Below are positions 57,229 through 64,000 of a stretch of DNA of 64,000 nucleotides, piece after piece. Location of the stretch: positions 3,581,715 to 3,645,714 of the forward strand of contig OZ029927.1 in assembly GCA_964023275.1 (NCBI GenBank), given 5' to 3'. The stretch's first letter is position 1; every line of letters begins with the position of its first letter. The notes under the pieces were generated by a model. That model saw nothing but the letters and a program-made list of their open reading frames with translations. It made no database searches and had not been told where the DNA came from. The position numbers were made by a program, and so were the translations under genes. Source of the stretch: Norana najaformis. Taxonomy: Eukaryota; Annelida; Clitellata; Crassiclitellata; Hormogastridae.

Positions 57229-59995
57229 GATACCTAAGCGTGGAATAAGGTTTTTCTTTGGAAGTCAAAAAAGAAAAGAAATGGCCCCACAAAAGAAAAC
57301 GGTAAGCCGCAGAAACCGATTCAAAAAACAAAACAAGATCGAATGATCTGTTGACTGTCGAGTGAGAGCTGAACCCGATTTCACGAAAAATTTTAAACTG
57401 ACATTTGTCGCTTACTGACTAAATTATATAATCCTTAACAAATGATGTCTATAAGGGAATCTGATCAACATCTGTAGCAAATTATGTACAACCGACCTGT
57501 TTCCTTTTTGTTGTTTCCTAAAAGGCCTAACGCTTACCTTCACTGTAAAATGTATTACAGAATTACTACTTCATGAGGCGCTCTAAATACTTTCGATGAA
57601 ATTGAATGATTTGCAATATATAATAATAATTAGCAACTTCTAATGCGCCAGTGTCTAATGCACAAGGCATCAACCGATGGCACACCAAAACCAAGCCGCA
57701 ATCAGGTCGATATCCAGAAGGTCAGTCCGATATGCAGGGTGGTGAAGGAATTTAAATTAAAAATTGAATATAAAATTATAATTATTATTGTGATTTGTCT
57801 CATTTAAAGAAAAAAACAATCGAAAGCATCAACTCGAGGCTTGCCCTTGTAATGAAAAGTGGCAAGTATGTATTGGGCTATCAACAAACCCTCAAGACAC
57901 TGCGCCAAGGCAAGGCAAAACTGGTTATAATTGCCAACAACACACCCCCACTGAGGTAACAGAATTACATATTGCAAACTATTCCAAATTAAAGTTGTAA
58001 GTTGCTCATTGATTACTAATATTTAAGAATAGTTTTTCAAGAAAGTAACTTTAATGTTATCGCTAATACTGAACATGATTACACCATTTCAAAGAATAAG
58101 TATAAACTATGGTTCATTTCTGTATTGTTGCCTTGCTTTAGAATGCGCCTATGGTATTATCACCTATTACTATGCCTCTAGGGGCATTATCAAATTACAG
58201 TTCTATTATACACACACAAATATAAGTACTGTTAAAACAGTTGTCTAGCATCATTGTTAATTTTAATTTTATAGATAATTATTGTTGATGTTATAAAATG
58301 TACTGTTGATAAATATTTTTAAGTGATTAAAGTATTATGCACAGTTGAGCTTTTCTGTGACTTCGGAGTCTAAGAGGGCTGCGATGAAGTCATTTGCTGT
58401 TTTTACATCTGTGTTGTTTGATTCTGAAAAGATGTTGAAGAACATGCCATCGCTGGTAATAAGTTGACAGAAAACCATTTGACAAGCCTTGAATTTGATG
58501 GATTCTTTGGCCTCTTTAAACCCTGAATTCTAACTCCCTTGTATATCTTCAAGGTGGAACATGCATAGTAGAGGTTGGTGAACATAGTGCTAGTGTTTGT
58601 TGACTGTCAGCAAAGTGTTCAGCACTAGACAACTTGGCTTTGATTCAGTAAAAATCCCTTGGTCTGATGTATTGCTGTACTTCCATTAAACCTATGGATA
58701 TTGGAGATCAGGAAAGAAATTGGGCAGCGCTTTTGAGAAAGATTATGGCTTTTAACACCAAATTATACTGAATGGTAATAAAGATGTTATTTGTGACTGT
58801 AGAAATAGCAAAAGGCAAGGGGCAAAAATTTTCAGCGGGTGGTAGTCTGAAAAACAGTGGAGTTAGTTTCCCCTTGCCACACAAGTTACCCCACTGACAA
58901 AAAACTTCCTTGGAAATGCTACATAGCATTTGCTAAGCATCATGCTTTTTGCACACAAAGCAACAAGGTTAAAATCTTTCTGCCACAGACCAGAAACATG
59001 AAACAGTTGCTAGGTATTAACATTAACGTTGTTTTCGCTGACCTTGAGGAGTTTCATCGATGGTACTCTGTTGTTATCTGTGGACAGTTGAGGCACAAGA
59101 CTAGAAGTAATGATCAGTGAATGTCAAGTACTCGTATAATAAATTAATTATGCTTCTTTGTGTGCCTTAAAAATTCAGCCAGTGGCCAAGGGGATCACAT
59201 GGTGGCCATTTTCTCTGACCCTGGTGTGGATCCTGGGTCCATTGCACAAATTGACGGCATTGTTGAACTACGTGACCCCAGAGGCTACTCTCTAGTATGC
59301 AAGTGTCTCCTCAAACCGATGCCCACTTGAGTTTTACTTGCAGGCATCTTATACAGATGAAATTGGTATTGTAGAAAAAGTGAGATTGAGTACTATGCTA
59401 TGCTGGCCAAAACTGGGGTACATCACTACAATGGCAACAATCTTGAACTGGGAACAGCCTGTGGAAAGCTCTTCCGTGTGACAACACTGAGCATCACTGA
59501 CCCAGGTAACAAGCATAGCCAAATATCACTAAGATACAAAACAAAACAATTTTGAATTTTATTAAAATTTCTGATAACAAAACAAATTTAATTTTTTTTA
59601 AATTTCTTATTTGACTTTGTTAAATTTATAAAGAGATTGTTGGTGAAAAATGGTTTATAAAACTATGGTGAACCTGGACAAGGTATTTCTGATGGTATTT
59701 AAGTGGTCAGAATTGAAGAACTCTTGCTTTTTCTGGGTTCATATACTTCTGAGTTTTGATTCGAGCTTATTAAAATAGATGTTAAAAGCACAATCATGTT
59801 GCTTCTAAGTTCTAATATTTATCTTTTCAGGTGATTCTGATATAATTCGCAGCATGCCATCTGGTGAACAACCAGCTGCCCAATAAATATCTTCATCGAA
59901 TACCAATAAGGTTTATAAAAGAACTGAAAGGAACATAGAACATTTTCTATAATTGTTCTGTGAAAGTTCTCGGTGAATAAACTGTTAAATTATAA
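57220..59995 (+). CDS. RPL30: RPL30, ribosomal protein eL30, four-exon gene (gene span)
   Basis: Encodes the eL30 protein of the cytosolic large ribosomal subunit, an RNA-binding protein of the L7Ae/L30e fold. Coding exons are 57281-57301, 57810-57955, 59375-59505 and 59831-59886, with intron phases 0, 2 and 1. All junctions are GT-AG and the joined frame stays open. The product is 117 residues (human 115). Diagnostic stretches are [56 protein letters not shown] and [10 protein letters not shown]. The N terminus MAPQKKT and the tail SGEQPAAQ are lineage-specific. Start: the first ATG after a pyrimidine tract, followed by the Lys-rich start usual for the family. The 3' end is set by AATAAA at 59976-59981. 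Intron 1 carries a LINE-tail repeat; intron 2 carries a structured block and a dispersed repeat. Identification is by recognition of the protein and is near certain. Confidence 0.97.
57302..57809 (+). other. RPL30 intron 1, with a LINE-tail repeat inside
   Basis: Starts GTAAGC and ends TTTAAAG before the Lys-rich second exon. It separates MAPQKKT from the KKTIES part of the protein. A minus-strand LINE tail occupies about 57640-57740 (AATGCACAAGGCATCAACCG and following). Confidence 0.9.
57640..57745 (-). mobile_element. LINE 3' tail in RPL30 intron 1
   Basis: CTAATGCACAAGGCATCAAC then CGATGGCACACCAAAACC and GATATCCAGAAGGTCAGTCC; the closest relative in the window is at 42.06 kb. Confidence 0.55.
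58690..58800 (+). repeat. Dispersed repeat E, copy 2 (RPL30 intron 2)
   Basis: See the 47.9 kb copy. Shared blocks GAAATTGGGCAGCGCTT / GAAATTTGGAAGCACTT and AATGGTAATAAAG. Confidence 0.5.
59175..59360 (+). ncRNA. Candidate structured intronic RNA in RPL30 (snoRNA-like)
   Basis: Ribosomal protein introns commonly host snoRNAs, and vertebrate RPL30 hosts an H/ACA one. Here GGGG-TCAC (about 59190-59199) can pair with GTGA-CCCC (about 59272-59279), enclosing a GACCC...GGGTC hairpin. A second hairpin pairs TGCAAGT (59298-59304) with ACTTGCA (59336-59342), with an inner CTCAA/TTGAG stem and an internal loop, and ACA follows at 59353-59355. The distance from loop to ACA (about 21 nt) is longer than the usual 14-16, so a standard H/ACA assignment is doubtful. 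The same block also reads open for 49 codons ([15 protein letters not shown] and so on), so a coding origin is not excluded. Confidence 0.3.
59976..59981 (+). terminator. RPL30 poly(A) signal AATAAA
   Basis: Canonical AATAAA about 90 bases after the RPL30 stop codon, followed by a T-rich stretch. Another AATAAA overlaps the stop codon itself (59882-59887) but is too close to the coding end to be the main signal. Confidence 0.7.
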
Positions 59996-61539
59996 ACATG
60001 TAGTTTTCTTTTATGGACTTGTTCTTATTGGTATTAACTACACTTGTAACCAGTTACATATTTTCTTTTAAGAAATGAAATTGGAAACTTTTATTGCTAC
60101 ATTTTTCGGATTTCCTTTACTCTTGTGCTTTGCTGATGCAATTTTCTTCAACTTGCATTTTCCAAAAAGATTTTAGGTCTTGTAAAGTGAGCTCTAAATT
60201 TAATATGAACAGAGGTGTAAGTATATAAAGGCATTAATTTATGCCTCTAGGAGCAACAGCTGTAAAAAGCTTGGCCTTTTGTGTAGAGACTACGACAGCA
60301 GGGCTAAGGTGTGAATTGTTTATTCATTATTACAAGCCCCTTTTAACAACACCCGGTAGTCCTGGTTACAGGACTGAAGGTTATTTTAGATGAATTGCCA
60401 ATACACAACTATAAGCCTTTACTTTATCAGTTATATGACCTGATGAAGAACTGGCAATATCACATGGTTCAAAGGGTTCCATAATTGCAACAGAATTTCC
60501 AACAACTTGAGAAGCATCTCAGCAATCATTTTGCAAATTCATGTAAAGCAGTGGCATTGAAACTGTGGCCACATGAGTGAAAGGCCAGTCTCTATCTGGC
60601 AACTGCTTGACAGTAACATTGGGCACATACCCATACTGGTAGAGTTTGTAGTTAGAATACACAAATCAATCAAAAGTCGAATTAAAAAGCAAATCATTAG
60701 TAAAACAAAACCCACAGGTGGCCAGTATTTTGTTTAAAATTGCCTTCAACTGACTGCATTAAAGTGGCCTTGATTAGTAACTGAAATTAGTAACCTTTCA
60801 TCCAGGTTTAGTGTTATTGTGCGAGCATTCTGTCTAGTCAGTGACTGAACATGACGTCTAACTGTACTGTATTATGCTATAACACGTATAAAAAAGTAAA
60901 ACTAGTGCATCTGTTTATACACCTAAAACTAAGAAGTGTGGTCTCGAGGTTGAAACATCACTTGTACAGAATTCAAACAAACAGTACAAAGTTCTACATT
61001 GTACTGTACAGCAGTCCAATGACAGGACAGACAAAAGAAGTCATGAGATTTTACTGACATTTATGCAGTTTCTCTAATGTGGAAAAGCATTGTTAGTATT
61101 TTCTTTATTAATAGCCCAGTCACTGACAAAACAAATCAGATAGTGTTCAAAAAGTTTGGTTTTTAGAAAAATAAAATTGGCCATATCTACGCTATAACAC
61201 GAATTTTGCTAGAAACCAATGGACCCACCACCAGTATATGTTCAGAATCAGATACATGTAACTGGTTTTGCTGGTTGACTTAATAAGGAAACAAGTACAA
61301 ATGCAAATATTCCAGTTTATGCTAAAAAAGCCACTAAAAATCTACCAAAATTTAGTCGTTTAAACCTTAAGTTAGAACATAGGTGTAGAAAAATTAAAAG
61401 CAAGGTTTATGCACATTTGTGAATTGTTCCCAGTTGCTAATCCATGAGGCTGCAATCTTCTATTGCTAAAAAACTGTACATATTTCCATGGGACTCCTCA
61501 AAACCATAATCACAGGCTCTGTATTATTAAGTATGTCTC

Positions 61540-61705
61540 TGTACCTCTGTAGGCTGTTTCTGTGTCTTCTCAGATTCTGTTCTTGGCTTCTGACTGGATT
61601 TGCCCTGGAATCTGGCTTCATACAATGAGTTGGCTTAGTAGCAGACACTGACTTATGCCTTCAGCATTATTACACTGGAACTATATTTTATATCAGATTA
61701 TTACT
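61540..61705 (+). mobile_element. LINE 3' end, family A tail
   Basis: Parallels the 54.8 kb copy: TGTGTCTTCTCAGATTCTGT, GGAATCTGGCTTCATACAAT, AGCAGACACTGACTTATGCC, then a TATTATTAT end. Confidence 0.55.
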
Positions 61706-62784
61706 ATTATTATTAAGTGAAAGCAATAATTATCCATCTAGCAATCCTCATTTGCAAATTCAAGTCTGTCATCTTTTGTTAATCCATACCTTTTGTTCAG
61801 AGTTATCTTCTGGAAACTTTCCAAGACTGTTTCTGTACTTGTCCTATCATTATTGGAATAAGCAACATTGCCCTTCCTGACTTTTCTCTGTTCTTCAACC
61901 TTTTTAACACTTGTCTATCTCCTCATAAAGTTATCAGTTGACAAAGAACATTTTATAATCACAGTAAAACTATGATATATTGAAGTTCAATGGACCATTG
62001 TCTCAACAGGTCAATATATCCAAGGTTTAAAATCAGCTGGATATTCATGTCAAGCTCGGTTGGACTCCATGTTAATGAAGTCATCATAAAATTTTAACTT
62101 TTAAACTGTACTGCAAATGCATTTTGGTGATAACAGACTGCATTAAAAAATAAAAGATAATAGTTGAAAACTTCATACATGAATTTAATTTTTAGGGAAC
62201 ACAATGCGTTATTTGCCAATCGCTAAAACTAGGCAGGGCAAGAGTATTGAGTAGCAGTGACTTTCTCACTTCTAGACAACAGTTTGACAAGGGCTGAACA
62301 ATACGTTCACAATAAGTGAAACTTCTGTCTATGCAAGTTCTATAAAACAGTTGTTTGTATAATTGACATTGACTATGGCCAGGGTATTGATTTCAGTGAT
62401 GTAACCTGAAGTTTGATATACCAAGCTGCACTGTGATGCCCTGTTTACAGCTTTTTTCTTAACAATGAAACTTGCTGAACATGCTATCTTGTCAAGTCAG
62501 TGATTAGCTTACTTGTAACTTTGTCTTAATGCAAACAAGAGAACTCTAAATAACTCACTTTTGGTCCATCCAGAATGTCCACTTTGGGTGTCACTAGATT
62601 CACAAAACCACTGTAAGACCTTTGTGCTGAAACCTCTGCTGTAGCTAAACTGCCCAAAAAATTCATTATAAAATTCATATAACTAATTTTTATGCTCCAA
62701 AAAAGCTAATGGTAATGCACTTGCTTACATCAATGCATATGGCTGGAATGTTTTGAATTTTTTGGCTTAAGCACAAACAGGACC

Positions 62785-62912
62785 ACTATCTGAACCAGGC
62801 CTTACCTGCCTATCAATTCCGTTTTGACTGAGTGCCTGTGAGTAAGCTGGTTCTCATGACTTAGCTTTCTTTGGCTGCTGTAGAAATCTTGAGATTATGA
62901 TCACAGTTACAC
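62785..62912 (+). mobile_element. LINE 3' tail, family B
   Basis: CCTATCAATTCCGTTTTGAC, TGAGTGCCTGTGAGTAAGCT and GGCTGCTGTAGAAATCTTG, then ATTATGATCACAG. Downstream of RPL30. Confidence 0.6.
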
Positions 62913-64000
62913 TTTACTGTGTCTTACATGTTGTAGCATCATACAAATTCTGCAATGAACCAAGCTATTTTTGATGGCTTTTCACCTCTTATATAAGTTC
63001 ACTAACTCTATGTCAGTCACAGTCTGAACCTTCAATCAAAACCAAAAACAATACAGTCTTATTGATAAGCACTGACTCACTGATTTGTTAAAAGCAACCC
63101 CAATCTCAACCTGACTAACTTATGTTCTTTGGCCCAAGCCTTTTGTGTTAGACAGATCCTAAGCTTTTCTCCACTTGTGGAACTCTTGGCTGTAATGATG
63201 CTCTCTGCAAAACCTTCTCTCTTTATGCCAACAAACCTAGAAGAAATCTACTGACCATATTTCATAAAAATAATATTGGAATTTTTGTAGGGTAAATGCA
63301 CAGTTCAGCAAATATTGAAAGAAAACTTTAAAACCAGAATATTTTATCTCAAATTCATGTATCACGGAAATGGGGTTAGAGACTGTCACTGCTGGGTCTC
63401 ACTAGTGGAACACTCAGATGTGATAGCATTCTCTGCTTCATCTCAGTTCATGGAACTCCGTCTGATGTTCAGCAGGAACATAAGTCTAAAACTGCCAGAG
63501 TATAGCCACACAAGATTGTGGCTCATCCATACAGTTCTATTTCAGCAGAAGCACACATACCACAACAGTACTGGTAATAAGAACTGCATGGACAACCATC
63601 GACAAAGTATTTCATAAAAGAAGCTGCTGCATAGCAATACAGAGCAACAATTAAAATGATTATTATGCTAATAAATTAAAATAACAATTCCAACTTAATA
63701 ATAAAAATAAAATATTGACTGAATTAACTCTTTGTGAGTTACATACTACTGCAACCAAGGTCAACTGATCAGTAACCCCATATGAGAAGACCTATGAAAC
63801 TCGGACAACAAAATATTAAAAATGGAACAGCAAACGTCATAACATAGAAGACTCAAAAGAAGAAAGACTCAAAAAAAGACTCAAAAGAAGAAAGCGGTCA
63901 TATCCATTAAAGATGTCCAAAAAGAGTTGGAAGGAAGGTGTCACCCAAATGCAGACAAAGGGCAGAGGTTATGCCAAGTGCAGATGTTCACATGCAAATT

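Larger units (their letters stand above)
57956..59374 (+). other. RPL30 intron 2, 1.4 kb, with repeat and candidate ncRNA
   Basis: Starts GTAACAG and ends TTGTAG. It is much longer than the other introns. About 58700-58800 matches a dispersed repeat also present near 47,900. About 59175-59360 is GC-richer than the rest and can form several stems. A stretch at about 58341-58453 reads open on the plus strand ([20 protein letters not shown]) between an AG and a GTAATA, but nothing links it to RPL30 or to another exon. Confidence 0.9.
60000..64000. other. Gene-free 3' flank of RPL30
   Basis: Contains LINE tails at 61.5 and 62.8 kb, a possible old LINE piece at 63,100-63,240 and a small GACTCAAAAGAAGAAA repeat at 63,848-63,895. 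No exon-like segment could be supported. Confidence 0.5.

Noticed and set aside
58857-59120. 87-codon plus-strand frame in RPL30 intron 2
   Set aside because: Lies inside an intron, no splice partners in phase, no family resemblance.

Overview
This window is animal nuclear DNA, most likely from a marine invertebrate. The host genes have introns with ordinary GT-AG sites. The background is AT-rich and CpG-poor, with a few short CpG-richer islands. The space between genes is packed with old non-LTR retrotransposon pieces (L2/CR1-like, RTE-like, jockey-like), tRNA-derived SINEs, DNA-transposon remnants, microsatellites and several minisatellites. The species cannot be named from the sequence. 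I saw no operon, CRISPR array, prophage, LTR element or other bacterial or viral feature.

One gene is certain: RPL30 (ribosomal protein eL30), plus strand, about 57,220-59,995. It has four exons, a complete 117-residue product, a pyrimidine-rich (TOP-like) start region and a poly(A) signal. Its large second intron holds a GC-richer block with strong RNA-pairing potential that may be an intronic ncRNA.

Three host genes are inferred from splice sites and matching reading phases, without a recognised family. (1) A minus-strand type I membrane protein has exons at about 43,464, 41,878, 41,179, 40,854, 36,559 and 35,490, perhaps with one more at 48,143. The chain is phase-consistent and ends in a clear transmembrane exon. 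(2) A small minus-strand protein with two hydrophobic segments uses exons at 13,315, 9,704 and 4,020 (stop at 3,951). (3) A plus-strand gene starts at 27,393 in a CpG-richer island; only its first two exons are seen.

Repeat layout from left to right: a decayed hAT element at 8.1-9.1 kb; RTE 3' ends with ATG-repeat tails at 6.65 and 24.4 kb; an L2/CR1 reverse transcriptase at 16.9-17.9 kb; jockey-like 3' ends with TTAC-repeat tails at 18.5 and 24.9 kb; a CR1/L2 3' end at 31.0-31.7 kb; a probable non-autonomous DNA transposon with C-rich inverted ends at 32.3-33.15 kb; an RTE reverse transcriptase at 44.7-46.3 kb; an L2 element with its endonuclease and reverse-transcriptase halves on opposite strands at 50.5-53.1 kb; and a second L2 copy split by a nested insertion at 55.5-56.6 kb. 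Minisatellites lie at 21.3, 22.9, 38.2, 39.7, 41.3 and 54.3 kb. The last 4 kb after RPL30 holds only LINE tails.
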